NCBI RefSeq assembly: GCF_000011185.1
Contig: NC_002689.2
Location: 1,054,001-1,118,000 of the forward strand
Direction: 5' to 3'
DNA length: 64,000 bases
Source of the DNA: Thermoplasma volcanium GSS1
GTDB lineage: Archaea > Thermoplasmatota > Thermoplasmata > Thermoplasmatales > Thermoplasmataceae
A program made the position numbers and the translations under genes. Shown here in pieces: positions 45,680 through 55,668 of this stretch. The notes beneath the pieces were generated by a model. That model saw only the letters and a program-made list of their open reading frames with translations. It was not told where the DNA came from and searched no databases. The first letter of the stretch is position 1, and every line of letters begins with the position of its first letter.

Positions 45680-46789
45680 GTGGTTATATTACTAAACCCC
45701 AACATATTGGAATCTTCATTCATACCAGAAAGACTAAGGGCAAGGGACTCCGAGATAAGCAAGATAATGGAGGTCGTCATTAAGCCTGCTTTAAACAATA
45801 TAACTACGAACCTTATCATATACGGGGATTCCGGTACTGGGAAGACTGTAACAATGAGATTCCTTGCAAGAGAGGTAAGGAACCCTAAGATATTTTATAT
45901 TAATGCAATATCCTATAGATCCGTTAAAAACGTATTGGTTGAGCTTCTTTCCCACGAAGGCGTAATAATTTCTGAGAGAGCTTCCTACGCAAACATATAC
46001 ACGAGGCTAGAGAAGGCCATTGAAAAATACGACAAAACGGTAATACTAGTAATTGACGAAGCTGCGAATATACTTAGGACAGATGAGGAAGGCCTCTATT
46101 ATCTATTTAGATCAAAGGATTCTTTTGATGTAAACATATCAGCCATATTCATAGCAATGGACGATCCGGCCCTCCTCCTTAATCAGAGGATAAAGAGGTC
46201 ATACGGGCTATTTAATGAGCTAAAGTTCAAGAGGTATTCCAAGGATGAGATACTGGAAATAGTGAGAGATAGGGCGAGGATGTCATTGAACACTACGAGT
46301 TACGATGATACAATTATTGACTATATTGCCGAGATATCATCGGAGTTCGGAAGTGCAAGGGTTGCAATAGACATACTTGCTAAAGCAGCCCACATAGCTG
46401 AGTACAGGCGATCGGAGAATATCTCCTATGACGATGTTAGGGCTGCCAAATCGATGATAAGCCCATACGTTACAGAAAGCAAACTGGCATCTCTAGACAA
46501 ATACGAGCTCGCCGCTCTATTAGCTATATGCGGATGCCTATCGCATTCAGTCAGCACGGACATAGCGTGTGTGTCAGAACAGCTGAAGATACTCCGAGAG
46601 CAGTATTCCCTCGATCCAGAGATGGACATATATGAGATCCTAAGAAAGCTTGAGGGGCTAGGCATAATCAACAGCTATGTTGAAAGTAGTGGGAAATCCT
46701 CCGGAGTAAGGAAAAAGATATCAATTCACGATGTACCAGTCAGCGTTCTAGCTGAAAAGATAGGAAATCTTCTAAACGGGATGGCATGA
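45680..46789 (+). CDS. cdc6: Orc1/Cdc6 origin-binding AAA+ protein
   Basis: A 369-residue archaeal initiator. Walker A GDSGTGKTV is at residues 49-57, Walker B VILVIDEAANIL near 120, sensor 1 in SAIFIAMDD, and a C-terminal winged-helix region from about 275. It is shorter than most main initiators (about 400). Only 44 bp separate it from the MFS pseudogene, so no large origin region lies directly upstream. Its end overlaps the convergent PolB2 gene by 50 bp. Confidence 0.92.
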   Translation: MVILLNPNILESSFIPERLRARDSEISKIMEVVIKPALNNITTNLIIYGDSGTGKTVTMRFLAREVRNPKIFYINAISYRSVKNVLVELLSHEGVIISERASYANIYTRLEKAIEKYDKTVILVIDEAANILRTDEEGLYYLFRSKDSFDVNISAIFIAMDDPALLLNQRIKRSYGLFNELKFKRYSKDEILEIVRDRARMSLNTTSYDDTIIDYIAEISSEFGSARVAIDILAKAAHIAEYRRSENISYDDVRAAKSMISPYVTESKLASLDKYELAALLAICGCLSHSVSTDIACVSEQLKILREQYSLDPEMDIYEILRKLEGLGIINSYVESSGKSSGVRKKISIHDVPVSVLAEKIGNLLNGMA

Positions 46790-48599
46790 AATTAGTTGAG
46801 AATATAAAATCGAACGGCTGGAACGCACGGCGGAGACATCTCTCATAATATCTATAGTCTATGGTGCCGTCATCATCAAGATTCACTATCTTTCTACTCT
46901 CATCCGAGACAGTATACTTTATTATTTGTCCTAAGCTCACCTTACCAAAGGTCTCAGCGGCCTTTAATGCAGATCTTGTTACCGTATTCACAGAATACTC
47001 ACTGCTATGCCTTGTAATTTTCTTTGAAATCGTGAAGTAATTCAATGGAAATCGCCTTATGTTCTTAATGTATCTGTGCTCAAGAGCTTCTATTTTCGCC
47101 TTAGAAGACATAACATCTTCCACTGTACGGCACTCTCGCAATACTTCTAGTGCCTCAACCTGGAACCTCTTGCATATCTCTGGAGCATCCGCCCTCCGAA
47201 GTTCTATTCCTCTCACCTTATACGATCCGTTGTAGTCTAGGCCATAATAACGCGATGGCGAACCGCTCCCATCATTTTCTGGCAAAAATACTATCCATCT
47301 GTAGTGGCCGCTAACAACTATATCGACCATTGTTCTTTCTCTGATCTCCCTTATAACCTCCTCTATGTCACCGTTTCCGCTGATCCACAGAGAATCCACT
47401 ATACCATGTATCATTTCAAATCCATGGTCATGGGCTATACTTATGGCATCTGCCAGCAGCTTTCTACCTATTTCTGTTATGTCTTCATGCACCTCAATCT
47501 TCCCAAACTTTGCATTCTTATACCCGGTGTACCCGAAAGAAGTCAGCAATAACCATTTCAGTGCAGCGTTCCTATTGCTATAAACTTCAGAAGATGCAGA
47601 TATCCTCTTGTAAAAAAGCCTTCTTTCAAGCAAGCCGTTTAGTGCTTCTGGAAGAAACTTTACGTTGCCCGGAGAAAGATTATACTTCACTATTATGCTT
47701 GGGTACATTGAAGAAAAGTCTATTTCATAGACATCTCTATATATCCCAGGTACAGGTTGGAACACTAGGCCACCCCTATCCCTCTTTATAAGTTCCTCTG
47801 GGCTCTTTTGGCCTTCATGGTCGTCCTTTTTCATCGGAACTAGAAGGCCCCTATTAACGGCAAGCGCCACTTCCATAGAGGAAACTGCAGTTCCAGGAGT
47901 TACTATAGAAACTGATACAGGATTAAGGTATGATACTCTTGATACTTCAAATATACCGCTTAACCCACTTTCGCTGTAGAGAAAGGATGAGGCAGGTATG
48001 GCAATCCTATCCTGTATATCGATGTATGCATCCCTGAAATATATTTGCCCATATGAAGTAAAAGAACGGCCTGGGTAATATCTAGCTGGCACACCTATCA
48101 TGGAGAGCTTCCTGTAGAAATATTCTGGCCCATCGTATACTACTACATGCGAATCAAATAACATATCCTCAAGTGCCTGGTCATTTACGGCCTTTCCGTT
48201 TACTTTACAAGAACTGCTGGTGCAAGATACGTAAATAACATTCAAATCAGGGTCTTCGTCATAAAATGTCCTTAGCTGGAAAAACTCTAGGCCGTTTGAG
48301 GCCATAAACCTCAGGACAGGATCTATGTCCGCATTGTAGACGCGAAAGCGCCTCCCATACCCAAGCTTAGCGTAAATTAGGTTTCCGAGCCTGTAAGCAG
48401 ACGAAGGGCGGGTATATATTTTTAGGCCCAATATATACCCGTAAACATCAGGCATCTCTGCCCATTCATACCTCAAACTTGATTGATCAAGATCCCTAGC
48501 AAGGTTGTCAAGATCGTACCTATCACCAGAAACAAATATCCAAGTGCTATTTCTGTACCTCTTCTTCTTTATCTTATTATTTCCTGTATATTCATACAC
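46740..48599 (-). CDS. polB2: Family B DNA polymerase PolB2 with altered active site
   Basis: A 619-residue shortened family B polymerase. Motif A is [10 protein letters not shown] (294-303), with the first catalytic aspartate. Motif B is [13 protein letters not shown] (348-360). Motif C reads VDSLW (401-405) instead of YxDTDS, so the second aspartate of the pair is missing. The N-terminal exonuclease region lacks recognisable Exo motifs. This matches the archaeal PolB2 (Dpo2) group, thought to be weak or inactive and linked to DNA damage in Sulfolobus. Two small genes precede it as an operon. Confidence 0.88.
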   Translation of the reverse strand: MYEYTGNNKIKKKRYRNSTWIFVSGDRYDLDNLARDLDQSSLRYEWAEMPDVYGYILGLKIYTRPSSAYRLGNLIYAKLGYGRRFRVYNADIDPVLRFMASNGLEFFQLRTFYDEDPDLNVIYVSCTSSSCKVNGKAVNDQALEDMLFDSHVVVYDGPEYFYRKLSMIGVPARYYPGRSFTSYGQIYFRDAYIDIQDRIAIPASSFLYSESGLSGIFEVSRVSYLNPVSVSIVTPGTAVSSMEVALAVNRGLLVPMKKDDHEGQKSPEELIKRDRGGLVFQPVPGIYRDVYEIDFSSMYPSIIVKYNLSPGNVKFLPEALNGLLERRLFYKRISASSEVYSNRNAALKWLLLTSFGYTGYKNAKFGKIEVHEDITEIGRKLLADAISIAHDHGFEMIHGIVDSLWISGNGDIEEVIREIRERTMVDIVVSGHYRWIVFLPENDGSGSPSRYYGLDYNGSYKVRGIELRRADAPEICKRFQVEALEVLRECRTVEDVMSSKAKIEALEHRYIKNIRRFPLNYFTISKKITRHSSEYSVNTVTRSALKAAETFGKVSLGQIIKYTVSDESRKIVNLDDDGTIDYRYYERCLRRAFQPFDFIFSTNFMPSRLEDFLSFQLER

Positions 48600-48601
48600 A
48601 G

Positions 48602-48850
48602 TTATTTCGTCTGATCCTCTTGCATTGATAATCGTTTCATCACCTCGATCAGCACTGAAATGATGAAACCCGTCTCTGCATCAAGGCCAGAAAACAAAAC
48701 TTCTGCCGCATGGGATTTGCCATAGGATAGGAGTCTCTGTAAGACCTCTGCATCTGATCTACGCATGACTTTCTCCATCTCAGCTATCTTAGACGATAGG
48801 TCAGAGAGGCTCTGTCTCGTACTCGGTATGCTCCTTCCCATAAAAGCCAC
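48602..48850 (-). CDS. Small protein in PolB2 operon
   Basis: An 82-residue protein that is mostly helical (SDLSSKIAEMEKVMRRSDAE, then VLQRLLSYGK). It stands two bases before polB2. The start overlaps the preceding gene by 50 bases if ATG 48850 is used; ATG 48778 would remove most of the overlap. No family recognised. In Sulfolobales the PolB2 gene is also accompanied by small genes, so a helper role in DNA repair is a plausible inference. Confidence 0.7.
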   Translation of the reverse strand: MAFMGRSIPSTRQSLSDLSSKIAEMEKVMRRSDAEVLQRLLSYGKSHAAEVLFSGLDAETGFIISVLIEVMKRLSMQEDQTK

Positions 48851-49214
48851 CCAACATCATGAAGTTGAAAATATTTGTACCACCTAAAACAACGAAGTAT
48901 ATGTCGCAGTTTCTGTAATAGCTTTTAATTCGCATAACATCGTACAGATTCTCTATGTCTTCGTTATTCCATCCATTAACAACATCATGTCTAATCAATA
49001 TTATGTATGGATCCTCATCCTGATCTACAAGTATCCTTACTAGCTGGTGCACTGTGAGTATCCTTTGTATCCTTGCCCCATCATTTATCTTGTCTTCGTC
49101 TATAACTATGCCATCAGACAGTAGAAGGTGAAAACTGCTGTATTGGTGTAGCAAATCCTCTATGATTGGATATTCCATATCCATATTGTCCATTATTATC
49201 AAATTACCAGGCAT
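48801..49214 (-). CDS. Small RecA-fold-like protein in PolB2 operon
   Basis: A 137-residue protein without a P-loop. The sequence alternates strands and helices (LIIMDNMD, PYIILIRHDVV, CDIYFVVLGG), like a truncated, inactive RecA/RadA-type core. The first gene of the PolB2 operon. The first ATG (49214) directly follows a TATA-like GGATATATA, so the actual start may be a later ATG (49193 or 49184). Confidence 0.65.
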   Translation of the reverse strand: MPGNLIIMDNMDMEYPIIEDLLHQYSSFHLLLSDGIVIDEDKINDGARIQRILTVHQLVRILVDQDEDPYIILIRHDVVNGWNNEDIENLYDVMRIKSYYRNCDIYFVVLGGTNIFNFMMLGGFYGKEHTEYETEPL

Positions 49215-49734
49215 ATATATCCATTAAGTGCCTATGGAAAATGATTCCTGAAAACTCTAGAGATGAGAAATAATCTAGAAGTTACTGGCTGCGTAATTCG
49301 GTGATACTGTTATACTGCCCTTAAAAAATTAAAACGGAATATCTACATAATTGCTGCCATTGCTCAATGAATTGCAATGGATGTGGAATTAAAATATTTA
49401 ACAAAGACTATCGCCTTTATCTTCCATAACGTAATGGATACGTAAAATCACAACTGCATTTTTTTGTTCAATTTTTTCTCGCAAAACATGGTTCTAGAGC
49501 TTAAAAGTTTAAGGCGATGCCACATATATAACCTCAGACTGAAAAATCAATTTTTACAAAAAATATGTGTACACGTAAGTTAACCAATAACAAATAAATC
49601 CAGAAAATCATCTCTTATCCATAGCCATAAACGTTTCTTGTAATAGTTTTTCTGCAACTATTGCAAAATGGAAAAAGGAAAAATGTTAAAATGGCTATTG
49701 CAAACCTTAAACAAAAAGCTTAAGATACTAGAGT
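49215..49734. other. 520-bp gene-free AT-rich divergent region with ATTGC repeats
   Basis: Separates the PolB2 operon (minus) from the BtuF-like gene (plus). It contains an inverted repeat CCATTGC (49357-49363) and GCAATGG (49374-49380), and a direct repeat CTATTGCAAA at 49658-49667 and 49695-49704. The core ATTGC is common to all. No ORF of coding quality. It may hold regulatory sites; its closeness to cdc6 raises the idea of origin sites, but no classical ORB motif is seen. Confidence 0.5.
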
Positions 49735-50505
49735 ATGCCTAGATACGAACGTATAGTATCATTAAGCCCTGCGATCACAGAGATACTATTCATGATAGGG
49801 CTGGGTGAATACGTGATCGGAGACTCCGCTTTCTGCGTAAGGCCAGATAAAGCTAGAAGAATACGCAAGGTCGGGAGTTACGGAACGGTAAGGATGGAGA
49901 TCCTTGAGGAGATAGACCCAGACGTAATATTTACTATTTCAGGGTTCCCCCACAATCTCTCGACTTTGCTCTCTGAAAAATTCAATGTAAAGGAGCTAAA
50001 GCTTCCGTCCAATGTGGCAGGGATACTAAACTTGGTAATGGAAGTTGGCTATGAAACTGATGCTGTAGAAGAAGCAAGGGAACTTTACCGTAATTTAGTA
50101 GAGCAAATAGGAAAGATAAACTATAAAGTTGGAACGGTTTACATAGAGCTTGACCTGGGCGGCCCCGTATCATTTGGCGCATACAGCTACATAACCGATG
50201 CTCTTTACCTGAAGGGCTTAAACAGCATATATCAGGGAGAAAGAAGAGAATGGCTAACTCCAGACTTTAGTTATGTTAAAAAAATGGACCCAGACATTAT
50301 TATATTCGAACCAAAGATGTTCAGATCCATTGATGAGGATAAAATAGTAAATGAAAGGGGCTGGTCTGATTTAAAAGCAGTCAAAAACGATAACGTATTC
50401 GTTACGCCTGGAAACTACGACTTCTTTGCACACCATGGACCATCTTTTATTACCGAGGTTCTGCCATGGATCGATACAATTATAGAGAAATCTAAAAATA
50501 AATAA
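49735..50505 (+). CDS. BtuF-like substrate-binding-fold protein without signal peptide
   Basis: A 256-residue class III periplasmic-binding-protein fold of the BtuF/FhuD type. RIVSLSPAITEILFMIG is the family start, PDVIFTISG and PDIIIFEPKMF mark the two lobes, and the helix linker lies around residues 95-125. No signal peptide or lipobox precedes the domain, so it is probably cytosolic. No ABC transporter genes are adjacent. It may bind cobalamin or another corrinoid inside the cell (inference). Confidence 0.82.
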   Translation: MPRYERIVSLSPAITEILFMIGLGEYVIGDSAFCVRPDKARRIRKVGSYGTVRMEILEEIDPDVIFTISGFPHNLSTLLSEKFNVKELKLPSNVAGILNLVMEVGYETDAVEEARELYRNLVEQIGKINYKVGTVYIELDLGGPVSFGAYSYITDALYLKGLNSIYQGERREWLTPDFSYVKKMDPDIIIFEPKMFRSIDEDKIVNERGWSDLKAVKNDNVFVTPGNYDFFAHHGPSFITEVLPWIDTIIEKSKNK

Positions 50506-50526
50506 AAATTAAAAAAATTTATACGA

Positions 50527-52725
50527 TTACATCGAGGCGTAATAGTCAGCATCATAGGGTTCCGGCCTAAGGCCCTTTCTCTCACGTATAGACCTGACCA
50601 CAGAATCTTGAAGCTCTGGGGGAACCTTCTGATAGCCTGCATTTTCAAAGCTCCAGAGAACTTTACCTCCGGTAGCGCTCCTGATGGCTGATGCGAAACC
50701 AAACATGCCTGAAACCGGTATTCTTGCAACTAAAGATACTTCCTCGCCTTCCTGAGTCATGTCCTCTATAACACCGCGCCTCTGCTGGACTTCATTTATT
50801 GCTGATCCCATTTCTTCCTGTGGTACGTTAATAAACACCTTTTGGACTGGTTCGAGGAGTATCCTCTTTGCTTCGCACATTGCACCGTATATTGAGTTCC
50901 TTCCTGCAGGTATAACCTGTGCAGGGCCTCTGTGTATGCTATCCTCGTGCAGCTTCGCATCAACAAGCCTTGCCTTAACTCCGAAGACTTTTTCATTGGC
51001 TAACGGGCCACGGTTCATGACCTCCGTGAAGGCTTCTATCAGCAGTTCCATTGTTTCATCAAGGTACTGTATTCCCCTGGTTACATCAAACATTATATTT
51101 GTTCCCTCTACACACACAAGTCCCCTAGCTTCTTCCCTGTCTATCCCTTTGCTCACAAGAGTCTCAATAATGGTTTTCTTATCCTTAAACTTGGATCCCT
51201 GTGGTATGTCACCATCTTCTATGGCCTGTATAACCTCTGGCTTCAAAGGTTCGACCTCAAAATAGAACCTGTTGTGCTTGTTTGGAGATTTTCCCTCGAA
51301 TGGCCCTCCCTTCTTTTCTACAGTCTCACGGTATACCACTATAGGCTCTGACGTCTCAACTTCAATCTTGTAATCATTCTTTATCCTGTAAAGCGTCACA
51401 TCCAGGTGCAATTCTCCCATACCAGAAATCAGGTGTTCTCCTGTCTCCTGGTTAATATCCACCTGTATGGATGGATCTGCCTTCGAAATATCCCTTAAAA
51501 CATCTATTAATCTGGGAAGATCCGCAGTATGTTTGGCTTCTATGGCTAACGTCACGACTGGTTCTGAGTAGTGTATCATGGGTTCAAATGGTTCCATATT
51601 CTCTATTGACGAAACGGTTGAACCTGCTATAGCGCCCTTAAGGCCTACTATCGCAGCTATGTTACCAGCCGTTACCTCCTCAACTGGTATCCTATCAGGG
51701 CCGACCATCATCGCCAAGGTCTGAACCTTGCCCTTTCCGTCGCCCGAAATATAAAGGTCAGTTCCCTTCTTAACTGTACCGCTAAAAAGACGGCCTATAG
51801 CTATTTCTCCTGCGTGCGGATCAATTATTATCTTGGTTACCATCATTGCTACTGGGCCCTTGAAGTCGCAGCTAACCATCGATTTACCGACTTCAGTTTC
51901 AAGATCGCCCTTCCATATCTGTTTTATCCTATAGGACTGCGCTGTTTTTGGATCTGGAAGATGCCGTATAACCATGTTCAGTATAATTTTGTGCAGCTGG
52001 TTTTTCTGTGCCAGTTCCTTCTGTTTTCCGTTCTTCACATACTCTACTATATCTTTGAATGTAATTTTGGTCTCTGCCATTGATGGTACTGATATAGCCC
52101 AGTTATTATAGGCAGAACCAAAGGCAACCTTCCCATCTTGAACTGAAACTTGCCATTCCTTTGTAAACTCTTTTGGAGCGTACTTTGAGATGAGCTTGTT
52201 GACATCTGAAATGATCTTCGTGAATCTCTTTTGCATCTCGTCGCTGTTTAGCCTCAATTCATTTATCAGGCGGTCTATCTTATTAATAAACAGGACGGGC
52301 TTTACATATTCCCTGAGGGCCTGCCTGATAACCGTTTCAGTCTGTGGCATCACGCCTTCTACCGAATCTACAACTACTATGACCCCGTCAACTGCTCTCA
52401 TTGCCCTTGTTACGTCGCCGCCAAAGTCCACGTGCCCAGGGGTATCGATTAAGTTAATTAAGTATTCCTTCCCCTGAAAGGCGTGCACCATTGAGGCTAC
52501 GGCGGCATTTATCGTTATGCCTCTAGCCTGCTCCTGTTCATCATAATCAAGTACGAGCTGCTTACCAGCAAGCTCTTCACTCATCATTCCTGCCCCTGCA
52601 ATAAGGTTGTCGCTAAGGGTCGTTTTACCGTGATCAATATGGGCAACTATACCTATATTCCTTACCAGTTCCGTATGCTCAACAATTCTTAGTGCCTTCT
52701 CAATATTATCTTCTTTTCGTCCCAT
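50527..52725 (-). CDS. fusA: Translation elongation factor EF-2
   Basis: A 732-residue translocase GTPase. G1 AHIDHGKTT is at residues 28-36, the switch II DTPGHVDF and NKIDR follow, and domain IV carries the diphthamide loop IHRGPAQVIPAGRN with the modified histidine near residue 600. Complete C-terminal domain. Its diphthamide is presumably completed by the Dph6-type protein encoded at the left edge. It follows rps10 by 36 bp. Confidence 0.97.
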   Translation of the reverse strand: MGRKEDNIEKALRIVEHTELVRNIGIVAHIDHGKTTLSDNLIAGAGMMSEELAGKQLVLDYDEQEQARGITINAAVASMVHAFQGKEYLINLIDTPGHVDFGGDVTRAMRAVDGVIVVVDSVEGVMPQTETVIRQALREYVKPVLFINKIDRLINELRLNSDEMQKRFTKIISDVNKLISKYAPKEFTKEWQVSVQDGKVAFGSAYNNWAISVPSMAETKITFKDIVEYVKNGKQKELAQKNQLHKIILNMVIRHLPDPKTAQSYRIKQIWKGDLETEVGKSMVSCDFKGPVAMMVTKIIIDPHAGEIAIGRLFSGTVKKGTDLYISGDGKGKVQTLAMMVGPDRIPVEEVTAGNIAAIVGLKGAIAGSTVSSIENMEPFEPMIHYSEPVVTLAIEAKHTADLPRLIDVLRDISKADPSIQVDINQETGEHLISGMGELHLDVTLYRIKNDYKIEVETSEPIVVYRETVEKKGGPFEGKSPNKHNRFYFEVEPLKPEVIQAIEDGDIPQGSKFKDKKTIIETLVSKGIDREEARGLVCVEGTNIMFDVTRGIQYLDETMELLIEAFTEVMNRGPLANEKVFGVKARLVDAKLHEDSIHRGPAQVIPAGRNSIYGAMCEAKRILLEPVQKVFINVPQEEMGSAINEVQQRRGVIEDMTQEGEEVSLVARIPVSGMFGFASAIRSATGGKVLWSFENAGYQKVPPELQDSVVRSIRERKGLRPEPYDADYYASM

Positions 52726-52761
52726 AAATAAACACCTAGTTTAATATAATATTAAAAAAAA

Positions 52762-53076
52762 TTAACTCTTTATCTGTATCTCTATTTGCACACCGTCGGG
52801 TATCGGTATCCTCATAAGTTGACGCAACGTCCTCTCATCAGCATCCACATCTATGAGTCTTTTATGTATTCTCATCTCCCAATGATCCCACGTATTTGTT
52901 CCTTCCCCGTCTGGACTCTTTCTGACAGGGACAACTAATTTTTTTGTTGGGAGCGGCATAGGCCCATGAATTTCCACTCCCGTCCTGCTGGCGATCTCTT
53001 TGATCTCGCTGCATACCATGTCAACTATTTTGTGCTCAGTGCCACTCAGTGAAATCCTTGCCTTATAGGAAGCCAT
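52762..53076 (-). CDS. rps10: Ribosomal protein S10 (uS10)
   Basis: A 104-residue 30S head protein with [20 protein letters not shown] and the conserved loop [20 protein letters not shown], followed by [13 protein letters not shown]. It is five bp behind the EF-1alpha stop and ahead of EF-2, the usual archaeal EF-1alpha/S10 arrangement. Confidence 0.96.
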
Positions 53077-53081
53077 AAAGA

Positions 53082-54356
53082 TTACCTCTTTTCCAGATCA
53101 ATACACTGACCCGCAGCTACAGTTTGGCCCATATCACGGACCGCAAACCTTCCAAGCTGCGGTATCTCGGATACCTTTTCAATCACCAATGGCTTGTCCG
53201 GTATGACTTTAACTATAGCTATATCCCCAGTCTTTATGAAGTCTGGCTTATCCTTCAACGTCGTACCATCCTTCGGGTTTAGAGTCCTGACTATCTCATC
53301 TATCTTGCAAGCTACCTGTGCTGTGTGTACGTGGAAAACGGGCTTGTAACCAGGGGCAATAACGCTGGGGTGGTTGAGAACCACTATCTGAGCAGTGAAT
53401 GCCCTTACGACTGTCGGTGGAGAATCAAGGTGACCGCATACGTCGCCACGCTTTATGTCATTCTTTGCGATACCTCTGACGTTGAAACCTATGTTGTCGC
53501 CTGGCTCAGCCTGCTGAAGAGGTTCGTGGTGCATCTCTATGGACTTAACATCGCCTTGCTTGTCTGCAGGCAGGAATATTACCTTGTCACCTGGTTTCAA
53601 AACTCCGGTCTCAACTCTGCCCACTGGAACTGTTCCAATACCAGTTATAGAATAAACATCCTCAACAGGCACTCTGAGTGGTTTGTTTATTGGTTTTTCT
53701 GGCACCTTAAATGCATCCAATGCCTGAAGAAGAGATGGCCCCTTGTACCATGGCATATTTGGGCTAGGCTTTGTTACGTTGTCTCCCTTATAACCGCTTA
53801 TAGGCACGAACGTAGCATCCTTGTATCCAATGGTCTTGAGCAGCTTCTCAGCATCAGCTTTAACTTCATTGAACCTCTTTTCACTGAATGGAGGCTCAGT
53901 AGCATCCATTTTGTTTATTGCGACAACTATCTGAGGTACACCCAGTGTCCTCGCAAGGAAAGCATGTTCCCTGGTTTGTTCCATTACACCCTCTCCTTCC
54001 CTGGCAGATATAACCAATATGGCAGCATCTGCTTGGCTTGTACCTGTAATCATGTTTTTGACAAAGTCCCTGTGACCAGGAGCATCGATAAGTGTAAAGT
54101 AGTACTTATCTGTTTCAAACTTCCTGTGTGCCAGGTCTATTGTAACTCCTCTCTCTCTTTCCTCCTTGAACCGGTCCATGACCCAAGCAAACTCGAACGT
54201 TGCCTTACCCTTCTGCTCAGCTTCCTTTCTGTATTCCTCTATAATATGTGCCGGGATCTCTCCGTGCTCAAAGAGGAGCCTTCCTACTAGCGTAGACTTT
54301 CCATGATCTACGTGACCTATCGTTATCAGATTTAGGTGTGGTTTCTGACTTGCCAT
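53082..54356 (-). CDS. tuf: Translation elongation factor EF-1alpha
   Basis: A 424-residue GTPase that brings aminoacyl-tRNA to the ribosome. G1 [24 protein letters not shown] and NKMD are intact, as are the beta-barrel domains 2 and 3. ATG 54356 gives the canonical [11 protein letters not shown] and has GGTGA at good spacing; an upstream ATG at 54365 is less likely. First gene of the EF-1alpha, S10, EF-2 set. Confidence 0.97.
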
Positions 54357-54541
54357 TATTTTCACCTTTTTATCAATACCTGGAGAATATTTACTCTCTC
54401 GCAGTTTGAACCCTAATATGTTGATCCTTATTTAGCTTTTTCGTGAAAAAGGAGACATACAGCGATCCGATGTAAGTCAAGTTTTGTCGGTATTTACTGT
54501 TAGATAATGTTAATAAGGATAAATGCTTAATCTATTCAGCT

Positions 54542-55522
54542 ATGGTTTTAACAGATCTATACGGCAGACCCGTTTTAAGCCTTAGGATACAGCTCAATAC
54601 GACGTGCAATTTTAACTGCTTCTTCTGCCATATGGAAGGTACAGAGATCAGTGGAGAAGCGCTTAAACCTGAAGAAATCGAAAGAGTAGTAAAGATAGCC
54701 CACAAATTTGGGGTAAATAAGATAAAGCTTACCGGTGGGGAACCTACACTTCGAAGAGATCTAATCGATATAGTGAAGAGAATAAGGAAGTACATAACTG
54801 GCAACATATCAATGACAACTAACGGTGTTATGCTTCCAATTCTAGCATACGAACTTAAGAAGGCTGGGCTAGACAGGGTGAATATATCAATGCATGCCTT
54901 TGATGAAGACACTTTTCAAGCTATAACTGGAGTCAATTCGCGGGACAGGATAATTAAAGCTATAGATGCAGCAAACGAAGCTGGCCTTACTCCTGTTAAG
55001 ATTAACTTTGTAGTTCTCCGAGATCTAAACGTGGATCAGATACCTGACATGATAGAATTGGCGGCAGAGAAACATGCGATACTGCAGCTTATAGAATACG
55101 AGACGACTAGGGAAGGAGAATCATCAAAAGAATACTTAAAGTACCATATGCCCCTTGACAGTCTGGAAAAAGAAATCGCAGACAAGGCGCTATCAATAGA
55201 AAGAAACGAGCTGCATAATAGACCAAGGTATATTATAAGAACACAGGCAGGCGAAGTGAAAGTTGAATTCGTAAAACCACAACGTAATCCAGACTTTTGT
55301 GCCCACTGCACACGTTTGCGCATTACATCAGAAGGCGAGTTCAAGACGTGCCTCATGCGTTCAGATACAAACGTAAAGTTCAAAGGCATAAATGACGAAA
55401 AAACTATCTCCGAACTATTCCGCCAAGCAGTGCTAAGAAGAGAACCGTATTGGAGGCCTGGCGATGAAGTTAGACAGAACGAGGTTCTAGCTAAAAGCAT
55501 TATTCAAAATAAGAGAAAATAA
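54542..55522 (+). CDS. moaA: GTP 3',8-cyclase MoaA
   Basis: First enzyme of molybdopterin synthesis. The N-terminal radical SAM cluster CNFNCFFC (C22, C26, C29) and the C-terminal cluster cysteines in [13 protein letters not shown] and KTC are all present. [12 protein letters not shown] is the SAM-binding motif. At 326 residues it is typical. Thermoplasma needs molybdo- or tungstopterin for oxidoreductases. Divergent from EF-1alpha; a palindrome CTTTTTC-GT-GAAAAAG at 54436-54451 lies in the shared promoter region. Confidence 0.94.
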   Translation: MVLTDLYGRPVLSLRIQLNTTCNFNCFFCHMEGTEISGEALKPEEIERVVKIAHKFGVNKIKLTGGEPTLRRDLIDIVKRIRKYITGNISMTTNGVMLPILAYELKKAGLDRVNISMHAFDEDTFQAITGVNSRDRIIKAIDAANEAGLTPVKINFVVLRDLNVDQIPDMIELAAEKHAILQLIEYETTREGESSKEYLKYHMPLDSLEKEIADKALSIERNELHNRPRYIIRTQAGEVKVEFVKPQRNPDFCAHCTRLRITSEGEFKTCLMRSDTNVKFKGINDEKTISELFRQAVLRREPYWRPGDEVRQNEVLAKSIIQNKRK

Positions 55523-55585
55523 AATCGAAATTCACATTTCTTGACACATGAACTATTTATTTATGATATAAATAAGAGGACGATA

Positions 55586-55666
55586 AGGGGAGCTTCGTAA
55601 GAGGCTGAGAGGATCCGAGAAGGATCGACCCTTTGAACCTGATCCGGGTAATGCCGGCGGAGGGAA
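55586..55666 (+). promoter_or_regulatory. TPP riboswitch (THI element)
   Basis: All conserved parts of the TPP aptamer are present: GGGGAGC (55587-55593), a P3 stem CUUC/GAGG, GGCUGAGA (55603-55610), an extra stem GAUCC/GGAUC, ACCC (55628-55631), AACCUGAUCCGGGUAAU, and the P5 partner GCCGGCGGAGGGA ending at 55666. The Shine-Dalgarno GGAGGG (55659-55664) is itself the 3' strand of P4, pairing with ACCU. Ligand binding should therefore hide the ribosome site of the transporter whose ATG follows at 55669. TATA-like DNA at about 55556-55577 sets a start just before the aptamer. Confidence 0.95.
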
Positions 55667-55668
55667 GT

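Noticed and set aside
53325-54290. Long 321-codon ORF opposite EF-1alpha
   Set aside because: Mirror frame of a highly conserved, codon-biased gene; composition rich in Cys, His, Tyr and not protein-like.
55633-55668. Upstream TTG start for the riboswitch-controlled transporter
   Set aside because: It lies within conserved aptamer bases; the ATG at 55669 has the proper SD.
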